Positions 8,507 to 17,670 of a DNA stretch of 64,000 bases are shown one piece after another; the first letter of the stretch is position 1; each line of letters opens with the position of its first letter. The stretch is from the NCBI RefSeq assembly GCF_003074135.1, contig NZ_PPDK01000004.1, forward strand, positions 83,191 through 147,190, given 5' to 3'. Source of the stretch: Euzebya tangerina (GTDB taxonomy: Bacteria > Actinomycetota > Nitriliruptoria > Euzebyales > Euzebyaceae). The translations under genes were made by a program, and so were the position numbers. The notes below the pieces were generated by a model. The model was not told the DNA's origin. It saw only the letters and a list, made by a program, of their open reading frames with translations, and did no database searches.

Positions 8507-8605
8507 CGGAGGGGCCTTTGGTCGTGTCGGGTCGCCGACCGTGGCGGGGTCGGCGGACCGCGATCCTAACGGTTGGCGCACAACGCGACGAGGGACCCTG
8601 GGGCC

Positions 8606-9493
8606 ATGACCCATCCCCCACACGATCATCCGTCCTCCGCCACCGGCCTGCTGCTGATCGCCCACGGCACCCGAGACCCCGCCGGAGCAGAGGAGATGGA
8701 GGAACTGGTGGCCGCCGTGTCGCAGCGAGTACCGGTTCCCGTGGCCCACGCGTGGTTGGAGGACTTCTCCGACCCCCAGGGCGTCGAGGGGGCCCGCCCC
8801 CTGATCGAGGGGCACAGCGTCAGTCGGCTGGTCACGCTTCCGCTGCTCAACTTCGCGGCCGGGCATGCCAAGAACGACGTCCCCGAGCAGTTGGCGGAGA
8901 TCAAGACGGCCTTCCCGGACATCGAGGTCACGCACGGCCGTGTCCTGGGGGTGCACCCGGATCTGCTCGAGCTGGCATGGCGGCGCCTGGACGCGGTCAG
9001 CCCGCGTGACCAGCGGGCCGACGAGGTGCTGCTGGTCGCCGCCTCGGGATCGAGCGACCCGGACGCCAATGGCGAGCTGTACAAGGCCGCGCGGATGCTG
9101 GCGGAGGGATCCGGCCACCGCTGGGTTGAGACCTGCGTGGCCGGGGTGACCTGGCCGAAGACCGACGAGGTGCTGGCCCGAGTGGCGGCCGCCGGAGCCA
9201 AGCGCGTGGTGGTGTTCAGCTGGTCGCTGCTCGCCGGGCTGCTCGAGCGGCGGATCTGGGAGGCGGTGGACGCCGCCGACCCTCTGGGGATGACGATCAC
9301 CAAGGCCGGTCGGTTCGGCCCCTCGGACGGCGTGGCCGACGCGATCGTGCAGCGCTTCACCGAAGCACTGGGCGGCGACATCCGGGCCAACTGCGACGCT
9401 TGCGTGTACCGGATCGCATTCCCGGGCCGCGAGGAGCGGCAGGGCGCACCCTCGGCCGGTGGTGTGCGAGGATCCCGCCATGTCGATTCTTGA
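8606..9493 (+). CDS. Sirohydrochlorin chelatase-like protein (CbiX family)
   Basis: A 295-residue protein with two chelatase-fold halves. The first begins LLLIAHGTRDPAG (about residue 15), the second VLLVAASGSSDPDAN (about 140). Family members insert Co2+ or Fe2+ into sirohydrochlorin for cobalamin or siroheme. The histidine of AHGTRDP is the usual metal ligand; the second half has Ala-Ser in the corresponding position. A C-terminal CDACVYR segment might bind metal. ATG 8606 is preferred over TTG 8573. The last 14 bases overlap the start of the SDR gene, suggesting a two-gene unit. No other tetrapyrrole gene is nearby. Confidence 0.85.
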   Translation: MTHPPHDHPSSATGLLLIAHGTRDPAGAEEMEELVAAVSQRVPVPVAHAWLEDFSDPQGVEGARPLIEGHSVSRLVTLPLLNFAAGHAKNDVPEQLAEIKTAFPDIEVTHGRVLGVHPDLLELAWRRLDAVSPRDQRADEVLLVAASGSSDPDANGELYKAARMLAEGSGHRWVETCVAGVTWPKTDEVLARVAAAGAKRVVVFSWSLLAGLLERRIWEAVDAADPLGMTITKAGRFGPSDGVADAIVQRFTEALGGDIRANCDACVYRIAFPGREERQGAPSAGGVRGSRHVDS

Positions 9494-10241
9494 TCTCTTC
9501 CAGCTGAATGGTCGCGTCGCCCTGGTCACCGGGGCCTCATCGGGGCTGGGGGTGAGCGCTGCGGAGGGGTTGGCCGAGGCCAGCGCGGACCTGGTCCTGG
9601 TCGCCCGCCGGGCGGAGAAGCTGGAGGCGACCAAAGCCGCCGTCGAGGCGCTGGGTCGGGAGTGTGTGGTCGTCACCGGTGACGTGTCCGACCCGGAGAC
9701 CGGCACTCGGGCGGTGGAGGCGGGGATGGAGGCCTTCGGACGGGTCGACATCCTGGTCAACAACGCCGGCATCGGTACTGCACACCCGGCCACCCGCGAG
9801 GCGCCGGAGGACTTCGAGCAGGTCATCGACGTCAACCTCAACGGGTCCTACTTCATGGCTCAGGCCTGTGGGCGGGTGATGCAGCCCGGTTCCTCGATCA
9901 TCAACATCAGCTCGATCCTGGGGTTTACCACGGCGGGCCTGCCGCAGTCGGCCTACGCCTCCTCCAAGGCTGCGGTCGTGGCGATGGCGCGGGATCTGGC
10001 CGTGCAGTGGACGGGCCGGAAGGGCATCCGGGTCAACGCCATCGCACCCGGGTTCTTCGAGTCGGAGATGACGGCGCAGTACCCGGAGGGCTACATCGAG
10101 AAGATGATGCACCGGGTCCCCGCCGGCCGGAAGGGCAAGCACGAGGAGTTCGTCGCGGCCGTGATCTTCCTGGCCAGTGACGCCGGGGGCTACTGCACCG
10201 GGATCTGCCTGCCGGTGGACGGCGGGATGCTGACGACCTAG
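9480..10241 (+). CDS. SDR-family NAD(P)-dependent oxidoreductase
   Basis: A 253-residue classical short-chain dehydrogenase with TGASSGLG (cofactor loop, about residues 18-25), NNAG, the catalytic Ser in NISSILG, and YASSK (catalytic Tyr/Lys). It most resembles gluconate 5-dehydrogenase/3-oxoacyl reductase types; the substrate is unknown. AGGA lies seven bases before the ATG, and the start overlaps the end of the chelatase gene. The last base of its TAG stop is the first base of a tandem-repeat array that runs to the stop of serA. Confidence 0.88.
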   Translation: MSILDLFQLNGRVALVTGASSGLGVSAAEGLAEASADLVLVARRAEKLEATKAAVEALGRECVVVTGDVSDPETGTRAVEAGMEAFGRVDILVNNAGIGTAHPATREAPEDFEQVIDVNLNGSYFMAQACGRVMQPGSSIINISSILGFTTAGLPQSAYASSKAAVVAMARDLAVQWTGRKGIRVNAIAPGFFESEMTAQYPEGYIEKMMHRVPAGRKGKHEEFVAAVIFLASDAGGYCTGICLPVDGGMLTT

Positions 10242-10324
10242 GTCAGGTTCCCCGCCACGAGGTCAGGTTCCCCACCACGAGGTCAGGTTCCCCACCCAAG
10301 GTCAGGTTCCCCACCACGAGGTCA
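10241..10324. repeat. Intergenic 20-bp tandem repeat array between SDR and serA stops (4 units)
   Basis: Four units of GGTCAGGTTCCCCACCACGA (one is 19 bp) and a terminal GGTCA fill the whole gap between two convergent genes. The G of the SDR stop TAG begins the array, and the terminal TCA is the complement of the serA stop TGA. The same family recurs near 0.5, 17.6, 21.7 and 43.2 kb. Confidence 0.95.
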
Positions 10325-11890
10325 GACCAGGTTGACCGCCCGCACCGCTGTTGCGCCGATGGCATCGCAGATGTCGTCCAGCACGTCCGGCGGGATCGCC
10401 GAGTCGACGGTCATCGCCACCAGTGCCTCCCCGCCCGTGTTCGTCCGACCGACCTGCATCGAGGCGATGTTGACCTGGGCATCCCCCAGCTTGCTGCCGA
10501 CGGTCCCGACCACCCCGGGCTTGTCGGTGTAGCGGAAGAAGACCATGTGGGCCGCCGGCTCCATGTCCGTCTCGAACCCCCACACCTCGACCAGCCGCGG
10601 ACGGTGGTTCGGCCCGACCAGCGTGCCGGACACGGCGTTGTCACCCGACCGCAGCCGCACCAGCGACACGTAGTCCTCGGACGCCTCGTTGGTCAACGTG
10701 GACAGGGAGAGATCGCGATCGGCGGCGATCAGCGGCGCGTTGACGAACGTCACCGGCTCGTGCACCACGTCGGTGAGCAGACCTCTGAGGGCCGACAGGT
10801 TGAGCGCGTCCAGTCCCTCCTCGGCGATCCGGCCGTGGTACTCCACGCAGACCCCGTCGGGGTGGCCGTCGGCCAGTGCCGTGAAGAGCCGACCCAACGT
10901 CTCGGTCAGCTCCATGTACGGCTTGACACCCTCCGGGATGCCCCCACCGATCTGGACGTTGACGGCCGAGGGGACGAACTCGCCGTCCAGTGCCAGGGCC
11001 ACTGCCTCAGCAACCTGTACGCCCGCCTTGTCCTGCGCCTCGTCCGTGGACGCGCCGAGGTGCGGGGTCAGCACGGCGTTCGGCAGCTCGAGCAGCGGGG
11101 AGTCGCCCAGCGGCTCGTTGTCGAACACGTCCAGAGCCGCGCCACGGATGACGCCTTCGGCGAGCGCCGTGTGCAGGGCCACCTCGTCGACCAGTCCACC
11201 TCGGGCTGCGTTGACCAGCAGCGCACCGGGTCCGAGCGCCACGAGCTCCTCCTTCCCGATGATCCCGGCCGTCTCGGGTGTCTTCGGGAGGTGGATGGTG
11301 ATGATGTCGGCCTGCTCGCACACATCGAGGACGGTCTCCGCGAGCGTGACCCCGAGTCGGGCCGCCCGCTCGGTGGTGACGAACGGGTCGTAGGCGACGA
11401 GGTGCACCCCGAAGGCCATCAGCCGCTGCGCCACCAGGGTGCCGATCCGCCCCAGGCCCAGGACGCCGACGGTCTTGCCGGCCAGCTCCACGCCCTTCAG
11501 CTTGGACCGCAGCCACGCCCCCTCTCGCATGGAGGCGTCGGCTTCGGGGATGCGCCGGGCCAGGCTGAGCAGCAGCGCGACGGCGTGCTCGGCAGCGGAG
11601 ATGATGTTGGACTGCGGGGCGTTGCAGACCAGGACCCCGCGTGCCGTCGCCGCGTCGATGTCGACGTTGTCCAGGCCGATGCCCGCCCGGGCGACCACCT
11701 TGAGCTTGGTGGCCGCCTCCAGCACATCGGCATCGATGGTCGTTGCCGAGCGGATCACGACGGCGTCGTAGCTGCCGATCACCTCGATCAGCTGCGGCTT
11801 GGGCAGACCAGTTCGAACATCGACCTCGAATCGCTCCGCAAGCTGGTCAACACCAGCATCGCTGAGCGCATCGGCGACAAGGACCTTCAT
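10322..11890 (-). CDS. serA: D-3-phosphoglycerate dehydrogenase
   Basis: The enzyme catalyses the first step of serine synthesis, oxidising 3-phosphoglycerate with NAD+. At 522 residues it is the long type found in mycobacteria. It shows the catalytic Arg region NAARGGLVDE, the Rossmann motif GVLGLGRIG (about 146-154), the catalytic His in TPHLGAST, an intervening domain, and a C-terminal ACT regulatory domain (about 450-522, FRYTDKPGVVGTVGSKLG) for serine feedback. GAAAG lies upstream of the ATG at 11890. The stop codon lies within the flanking repeat array. Confidence 0.96.
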   Translation of the reverse strand: MKVLVADALSDAGVDQLAERFEVDVRTGLPKPQLIEVIGSYDAVVIRSATTIDADVLEAATKLKVVARAGIGLDNVDIDAATARGVLVCNAPQSNIISAAEHAVALLLSLARRIPEADASMREGAWLRSKLKGVELAGKTVGVLGLGRIGTLVAQRLMAFGVHLVAYDPFVTTERAARLGVTLAETVLDVCEQADIITIHLPKTPETAGIIGKEELVALGPGALLVNAARGGLVDEVALHTALAEGVIRGAALDVFDNEPLGDSPLLELPNAVLTPHLGASTDEAQDKAGVQVAEAVALALDGEFVPSAVNVQIGGGIPEGVKPYMELTETLGRLFTALADGHPDGVCVEYHGRIAEEGLDALNLSALRGLLTDVVHEPVTFVNAPLIAADRDLSLSTLTNEASEDYVSLVRLRSGDNAVSGTLVGPNHRPRLVEVWGFETDMEPAAHMVFFRYTDKPGVVGTVGSKLGDAQVNIASMQVGRTNTGGEALVAMTVDSAIPPDVLDDICDAIGATAVRAVNLV

Positions 11891-12059
11891 CAGGATCGGG
11901 CTTTCGGTCGGGTGGGCCCCCGTGGTTGCCGGGAGCCAGACGATGGAGCGCCCCAGCGTAGGTCGGCCGGGGTCACCCGCTGCCCACCAGCCGGACTCTG
12001 CCAGCGGATGCAGGAAAGATTGTCGTCAGTTCGAGCCAGTGGACGCCGATTACTCCCGT

Positions 12060-14783
12060 GTGGCTGTGTCCTCAACCCCACTCCGGAGACTGGTGCCCCA
12101 GCGCCTGCGCGACATCAGGCGCTACCTGGTGCTGCCTGTGCTGGTGTTCGCGCTGGGGGCAGCGTTCACCACGCAGATCGCAAGCCGCGTGGCCGAGGAG
12201 GCGGCGCAGACGGAGTTGATCCGCGTCGGCGGTCAGCAGGAGGCCCTGTTGACGGCCAGACTCGAGCAGATCGGTGGCTTGGTTGCGGGTGCATCAGCCC
12301 ACTGGTCGCTCAACGACCACGAGCCCGCCGCCGTCACCGGCGAGGAACTGCGGGACTACATCTCGATCGCAGGAGACGGGGAGAACGTCGAGCGCTTGAC
12401 GACCGGGCTCGTCTACATCCTGCGCACCAGCAACGCGGAGCTCTCCGACGACCTGGCCATCCGGCAGGAATCCAAGTCAGACTTCGAGATCGGTGAGCTG
12501 GCGGGCGGGTCGCAGCATGCCCTGGTCTGGGCCCAGTCGGGCGAGGAGTTCGAACTGGGCAGCGCGTGGAACGCCGACGGGGCCCGGCGCGACCAACTGG
12601 CCGTGGTGACCACGGACCGTCGGGTCCTGGTCAGCACCCCCATCGTGGAGGACGACGAGACCGTCATCGCCGTGGTCGGCCCCGTCGCTCATCGGACCGG
12701 GCTCCCGCTCGGGTTCATCGGCACCCAGGTCGATGTCGGTGAGCTGATGGCCGACGTCATCGACCGTGCCTCCCCGACCCGGTGGACCATGCGCGAAGGC
12801 GAGTTCGTCCTGGGGGAAGCCGGTCAGGAGCTGTCTGCCGACACCGGAATCCTGAGCCGGACCTTCGGGGTGGAGGTCCTCGACCGTCCGTGGCAGCTGA
12901 CCGGACAGATCCAGGCGCCCACCGTGGACCCGGTGCTCTTCGGAGCGGGGTTGCTGCTGTCCGGTCTGATGTCGGTCCTGACGCTGGTGCTCAGCCGCGC
13001 CCTGGGCCGCTATCGCGAGTCTGCCGAGACGGCCGTGAAGGATCGCGATCGCTACGAGTCCTTCGCCGAGACGGTCATGGCCAGCATCGACGTCGGCATC
13101 GTCGCCGTCGACGAGCACGGGACCGTCACCATGACCAACGAGGCTGCCCGGCAGCTGTACGGCACGGACCTGACCCCCACGCCCGAGATGGCCGAGTGGA
13201 CCGCGCTCCCCGACCTTCGGGGAGACGACGGCATATCGCTGTCGACCGACCAGCTGCCGCTGAGCCGGGCGTTGCGGGGCGAGACCGTCACCGACGCAGA
13301 GGTGTCGCTGACCCTCCAGGGGCGCTGGCAGCACCACGTCGTCAGCGCCACACCACTCCGAGACCCCGAGCAGGGCACCATCATCGGCGCGGTCGCAAGC
13401 GTCTACGACATCACCGACCGCAAGGCATCGGCAGATGAGATGGCACGGCTGGCCATGCACGACCACCTGACGGGTCTGGCGAACCGTCGGCAGCTGTACG
13501 AGATGCTCGAGTTGGCGTTGGCGGACCAACAGTCCGGCGGCCCGCAGGTCACCCTGCTGTTCATGGACCTCGACCGGTTCAAGGAGGTCAACGACGGTGT
13601 CGGCCACCACCGCGGTGACCAGATGTTGACCGACATCGCCGCACGCCTCCAGGACTCCACCCACGACGGTGACCTGGTCGCCCGCATCGGTGGCGACGAG
13701 TTCGTGCTGTTGTGCCCGCACCAACCCGACCACCGGTCGGCGCTGAACCTCGCCCGTGAGGTGGCTGCCAGCGTCACACCCGTCCTGACCGTGCGGGGGA
13801 ACAACATCCGCTGCGGGATCAGCGTCGGTGTGGTTCGGCCCGACGACACCTCCAGCGTCCAGGACGTGCTCCGCCACGCCGACCTCGCGATGTATGAGGC
13901 CAAGGGCGACGTGGTGCACTCGATCCGCGTCTACGAACCCGAACTGGACGCGCGGGCAGCCGCGAACCGACAGACCGAGGTGGAACTCCGCACCGCCATC
14001 GAGCAGGACGAGTTGGCCGTGGCCTTCCAGCCGCTCATCGCTGCCGACGACCTGTCCGTCATCGGTATGGAGGCGCTGGTTCGCTGGAACCACCTGGGCG
14101 AGTTCCGCTCACCCGGCATGTTCCTCCCGATCGCCGAACGCTCGGACCTGATCGTGGATCTGGACCTCTGGGTCCTGCGCCATGCCTGCCAGGCGGTCGG
14201 TCAGCAGGGGATGCCGGAGCGCGTCAACGTGAACCTGGGCGCTCGAACGCTGGCGCTGGGCGATCTGGTGCAGCGTGTCAGCGAGGCGCTCGATCTGGTC
14301 GGCCTGAGCCCTGAACAGCTGTGCCTCGAGCTCACCGAGACCTCGCTCATCGGCGCCTCGGAGGTGATGGACGCCTCGCTGCAGACACTCGCCGACATGG
14401 GTGTGACCCTGGCACTGGACGACTTCGGCACCGGGTATGCCTCACTCAACTACTTGCGGAGGTTCCCGGTCGACGTCGTGAAGATCGACCGCAGCTTCGT
14501 GGACGGTATGGCCGACAACGAGGACGACCTGGCCATCGTCGCCGGTTCCATCCAACTGGCTCGCAGTCTGGGGCTCCTCACCGTGGCGGAGGGTGTGGAG
14601 ACGGCCGCCCAGCGGGATCTGCTGATCGAGTTGGGCTGTGACCGACTGCAGGGCTACTTCTTCGGCCGTCCCCTGTTCCCGTCGGAGTGGCCGAAGGTCG
14701 GGGAGAGCCAGGCGCCCCAGTACGCGACCTCAGCGGCCGACGCCGGTGAAGGGGTCATAGCCGTAGACCTGCTCCGGCCGTAA
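12060..14783 (+). CDS. Membrane sensor with PAS, GGDEF and EAL domains (cyclic-di-GMP turnover)
   Basis: A 907-residue protein predicted to make and/or degrade cyclic di-GMP. It has an N-terminal membrane helix (about 20-45), an extracytoplasmic sensor region (about 45-290), a second helix (about 295-318), a PAS-like domain (about 335-455), GGDEF (intact RIGGDEF) and EAL (MEALVRW, ELTETSL, DDFGTGYASL, AEGVET). Both catalytic signatures look intact, so both activities are possible. The start is uncertain: GTG 12060 fits the charged segment before the first helix; the frame is open further upstream, antisense to serA. The last 54 bases overlap the 3' end of the convergent gene. Confidence 0.88.
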   Translation: MAVSSTPLRRLVPQRLRDIRRYLVLPVLVFALGAAFTTQIASRVAEEAAQTELIRVGGQQEALLTARLEQIGGLVAGASAHWSLNDHEPAAVTGEELRDYISIAGDGENVERLTTGLVYILRTSNAELSDDLAIRQESKSDFEIGELAGGSQHALVWAQSGEEFELGSAWNADGARRDQLAVVTTDRRVLVSTPIVEDDETVIAVVGPVAHRTGLPLGFIGTQVDVGELMADVIDRASPTRWTMREGEFVLGEAGQELSADTGILSRTFGVEVLDRPWQLTGQIQAPTVDPVLFGAGLLLSGLMSVLTLVLSRALGRYRESAETAVKDRDRYESFAETVMASIDVGIVAVDEHGTVTMTNEAARQLYGTDLTPTPEMAEWTALPDLRGDDGISLSTDQLPLSRALRGETVTDAEVSLTLQGRWQHHVVSATPLRDPEQGTIIGAVASVYDITDRKASADEMARLAMHDHLTGLANRRQLYEMLELALADQQSGGPQVTLLFMDLDRFKEVNDGVGHHRGDQMLTDIAARLQDSTHDGDLVARIGGDEFVLLCPHQPDHRSALNLAREVAASVTPVLTVRGNNIRCGISVGVVRPDDTSSVQDVLRHADLAMYEAKGDVVHSIRVYEPELDARAAANRQTEVELRTAIEQDELAVAFQPLIAADDLSVIGMEALVRWNHLGEFRSPGMFLPIAERSDLIVDLDLWVLRHACQAVGQQGMPERVNVNLGARTLALGDLVQRVSEALDLVGLSPEQLCLELTETSLIGASEVMDASLQTLADMGVTLALDDFGTGYASLNYLRRFPVDVVKIDRSFVDGMADNEDDLAIVAGSIQLARSLGLLTVAEGVETAAQRDLLIELGCDRLQGYFFGRPLFPSEWPKVGESQAPQYATSAADAGEGVIAVDLLRP

Positions 14784-15464
14784 CCCGAACGACTGGAACA
14801 GGGCCAGGGTGTCCGCATCCGGTGCGCTCCCGTTCGGGACGGCCACCGCCACCTCCGAGGGATCCGCAGGGTCGTACCACGCGGGGAAGGACAGGCCCAC
14901 CCGGGGCGCCACGGCGGCGAAGTCGAGCACCTGGGTCTTGGCGTTGGTGAAGGGGGCCGACCCATCCAGCGGGTGGACGAGATACTCCACGGCGAGCTGC
15001 GGTCGGTTGTTGATGTAGACACCGGTCTGCCGGGCGCCGCGGATCTGCGCCACCGCTCGGCTGCCGGTGGCCTGCAGGTGTGCCGCCTTCTTGGCCCGTC
15101 TGCGGCCCAGGATCGCCACGGTGAGCAGGATGGCCGGTCCGAGCAGCACACAGCCGGCGATGAACAGCGAGAACGGCAGGTTGTCGCCGAGGACGCTCAC
15201 CCCCTCACGGGCCAGGAAGAGCACCGCGGCGAGGAGGCCCGAGACCGGTCCCGTGATCCACGACCACGGCCACATGAAGGCCGCGACCACGAACACCACG
15301 ATCCCGCCGCCGAGCACCCCGAAGGTGCTGACCGGCGGGGCACAGCCACCACCGATGCAGGTGCCCTCCGGCAGGCTGCTCAGACCCGCCGTCGCCGACA
15401 CGATGCCGTAGGCGATCATCACAGCACCGACGATGCTCAGCAGAGCACCCAGTGATTTCCTCAT
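14730..15464 (-). CDS. DUF3592-like membrane protein
   Basis: A 244-residue protein with four predicted membrane segments in its first half (LGALLSIVGAVMIAYGIV, FGVLGGGIVVFVVAAFMW, a segment near ITGPVSGLLAAVLFLA, and FSLFIAGCVLLGPAILLTVAIL) and a soluble C-terminal domain. The latter has the DUF3592-like pattern VEYLVHPLDG then FPAWYDPADPSEVAV. The function of this family is unknown. ATG 15464 is preferred because GAGGTGAGG precedes it; GTG 15476 is possible. Its 3' end overlaps the convergent GGDEF/EAL gene by 54 bases. Confidence 0.72.
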   Translation of the reverse strand: MRKSLGALLSIVGAVMIAYGIVSATAGLSSLPEGTCIGGGCAPPVSTFGVLGGGIVVFVVAAFMWPWSWITGPVSGLLAAVLFLAREGVSVLGDNLPFSLFIAGCVLLGPAILLTVAILGRRRAKKAAHLQATGSRAVAQIRGARQTGVYINNRPQLAVEYLVHPLDGSAPFTNAKTQVLDFAAVAPRVGLSFPAWYDPADPSEVAVAVPNGSAPDADTLALFQSFGLRPEQVYGYDPFTGVGR

Positions 15465-15632
15465 GGTCTCCCTCACCTCTGTCTCGCGTGTTCACCTGCT
15501 GGCCGGTGCCACCTCCGGAGATGGCGGCAACGTCGGTGAGACGGGCGGTCGCCCCACTCTGATACACACGGCTCGAACGCCGGGGGCGAACCCGGGGGCC
15601 CGACGCTCGACTCCGGTGCCTCAGCGCCTGGC

Positions 15633-16421
15633 TCAGACTGCGGAGGCCCAGAATCGTGCCCCATCACGCCGGACGCGCAGGTCGATGCCGAACACCTGGG
15701 ACATCCAGTGGTCGGCCACCACGTCGTCCAGCGGTCCACCCCTCACGATCCGGCCACCGGCCATCAGCGCAGCATGGGTGAAGCCGGGCGGGATCTCCTC
15801 GACGTGGTGGGTGACCAGGACGATGGCCCGGAGGTCCGGGCTTGCGGCCAGCCGGCCGAGGTCACCGACCAGCAGCTCACGGCCTGCGATGTCCAAAGCG
15901 GCGGCCGGCTCGTCCAGGATCAGCAGTTCGGGTTCACCCACCAGGGCCCGGGCCAGGTGCACGCGGCGTCGTTCGCCATCGCTGATGACCTGCAGCCGGC
16001 GGTCGGCCAGAGCGGTCAGTCCCATCCGGTCCAGGGCGCGCTGGACCTGCTCCGCCTGCTCTCCGCTAAGCGTGGTGTGCCAGTTCGTGAGGTGGCCGGC
16101 GAAGCCCGTCGCTGCCGCGTCCCGGACCGTCATGTGCTGTCGGGTCAGCCGTTCCAGCTCGCTGGAGGTGACCCCGATGCGTCGGCGCAGCTGCTCGACC
16201 GGGGTGCGACCGAGCCTGCCACCGAGCACCTCGACGGTGCCGTCGGAGGGCAACTCGTAGGTCGAGGCCAGCCGGAGCACGGTCGACTTGCCCGCGCCGT
16301 TGGGCCCGAGGATGACCCAGCGCTCGCCGGCCTTGACCTCCAGGTCGGTCGGGTGGAGCACCACCTCTCCCTGGCGGCGCAGCCCGGCACCGGCCAGCCG
16401 CACCACCACCTGATCATCCAC
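15633..16421 (-). CDS. ABC transporter ATP-binding protein
   Basis: A 262-residue ATPase with Walker A GPNGAGKST (about residues 39-47), signature ISDGERRRV (a departure from LSGGQ), Walker B LLILDEPAAALD, and the switch His in VTHHVEE. No permease or binding protein is adjacent, so the transported substrate or the role (transport or otherwise) is not evident. It resembles stand-alone actinobacterial ATPases sometimes labelled iron- or molybdate-related. It lies 68 bases downstream of ilvC on the same strand but need not be functionally linked. Confidence 0.88.
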   Translation of the reverse strand: MDDQVVVRLAGAGLRRQGEVVLHPTDLEVKAGERWVILGPNGAGKSTVLRLASTYELPSDGTVEVLGGRLGRTPVEQLRRRIGVTSSELERLTRQHMTVRDAAATGFAGHLTNWHTTLSGEQAEQVQRALDRMGLTALADRRLQVISDGERRRVHLARALVGEPELLILDEPAAALDIAGRELLVGDLGRLAASPDLRAIVLVTHHVEEIPPGFTHAALMAGGRIVRGGPLDDVVADHWMSQVFGIDLRVRRDGARFWASAV

Positions 16422-16489
16422 CTGGACTCATTTCACCGCTGCACGACGCGTGCCGCCGCTCGCTCAGCAGTGGGCGCCACGCGTGGCGG

Positions 16490-17485
16490 CTACTTCTTCA
16501 GCCAGGACATCTTCTCCCGCAGTTCAGCCCCGACGTGCTCGATCTGCTGGTCGGCCGCCCGACGGCGCATGGCCTTGAACGAGGCTTGGTTGGCCTGGTT
16601 GTCCAGAATGAACTCCCGCGCGAACTCGCCCGACTGGATGCGACCGAGGATCCCGCGCATCCGCTCCTTGGTGTCGGCGTCGACCACGACGGGGCCGGAG
16701 ACGTAGTCGCCGTACTCCGCCGTCTCGGAGATGGAGTACCGCATCCCCGCCAGACCACCCTCATACATCAGGTCCACGATCAGCTTGAGCTCGTGGAGGC
16801 ACTCGAAGTAGGCGATCTCGGGCTGATACCCCGCCTCGACCAGCACCTCGAACCCGGTCTGGACCAGCATGGAGGCGCCTCCACATAGCACGGCCTGTTC
16901 GCCGAAGAGGTCGGTCTCGGTCTCCTCCTCGAAGGTGGTCTCGAGCACGCCGGCGCGGGTTCCGCCGATGCCCTTGGCGTAGGCGAGCGCCAACTGGCGG
17001 GCCTGCCCGGTGGCGTCCTGGTGGACGGCGAAGAGCGCCGGGACGCCGGCTCCTTCGGTGTAGACGCGCCGCACCAGATGGCCCGGGCCCTTGGGCGCCA
17101 CCATGCAGACGTCGACGTCGGCGGGGGGCTCGATCTGGGCGAAGTGGATGTTGAACCCGTGGGCGAAGAACAGCGCGTTGCCAGACTCGAGGCCGGGGAG
17201 GATCGCGTCGCGGTACAGCCCCGCCTGGGTCTGGTCGGGGACCAGGATCATGATGATGTCGGCCCGCTTCGCGGCGTCGGCGACGGCGGCGACCTCGAGG
17301 CCAGCTTCGGTCACGGCCTCGCGGCTCTTGGAGGTCTCGTGCAGCCCGACGACGACCTGCACCCCGCTCTCGGCCAGGTTGCGCGCGTGGGCGTGGCCCT
17401 GGGAGCCGTAGCCGATGATCGCCACCGTCTTGTCGGAGAGCAGACCGAGATCGGCAGCGTCGTCGTAGTACATGGTTGCTGGCAT
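16490..17485 (-). CDS. ilvC: Ketol-acid reductoisomerase
   Basis: The second enzyme of valine/isoleucine synthesis; it isomerises and reduces acetolactate or acetohydroxybutyrate with NADPH. At 331 residues it is the short class I form. Features are the Rossmann motif [13 protein letters not shown] (about 24-36), the Mg-binding knotted domain with [14 protein letters not shown], and [22 protein letters not shown] lies seven bases before ATG 17485; ATG 17473 is an alternative. It is the third gene of the ilv cluster, separated from ilvN by a 186-base gap that is mostly a repeat array. Confidence 0.96.
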   Translation of the reverse strand: MPATMYYDDAADLGLLSDKTVAIIGYGSQGHAHARNLAESGVQVVVGLHETSKSREAVTEAGLEVAAVADAAKRADIIMILVPDQTQAGLYRDAILPGLESGNALFFAHGFNIHFAQIEPPADVDVCMVAPKGPGHLVRRVYTEGAGVPALFAVHQDATGQARQLALAYAKGIGGTRAGVLETTFEEETETDLFGEQAVLCGGASMLVQTGFEVLVEAGYQPEIAYFECLHELKLIVDLMYEGGLAGMRYSISETAEYGDYVSGPVVVDADTKERMRGILGRIQSGEFAREFILDNQANQASFKAMRRRAADQQIEHVGAELREKMSWLKK

Positions 17486-17530
17486 TGGGTGTTCCTTGGG
17501 GCGTGGTCGGGGGGTCTGCGGGGAGTCTTG

Positions 17531-17650
17531 GCTCGTGGTGGGGAACCTCACCTCGTGGCGGGGAACCTCACCTCGTCGTGGGGAACCTCACCTCGTCGTG
17601 GGGAACCTCACCTCGTGGCGGGGAACCTCACCTCGTCGTGGGGAACCTCA
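17531..17650. repeat. 20-bp tandem repeat array between ilvN and ilvC (6 units)
   Basis: Six 20-bp units of CCTCGTSGYGGGGAACCTCA lie inside the ilvB-ilvN-ilvC gene cluster. This copy is in the opposite orientation, relative to the + strand, to the arrays at 10.2 and 21.6 kb. It differs from them at one diagnostic base (CTCACC instead of CTGACC), so the opposite-strand TGA of the others is absent here. Confidence 0.95.
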
Positions 17651-17670
17651 CGTTGAGCGTGTTGTGACGG

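Noticed and set aside
8507..9841. N-terminal extension of the acyl-CoA ligase across the chelatase gene
   Set aside because: The frame is open by composition only; the family N-terminus and a ribosome site place the start at 8506.
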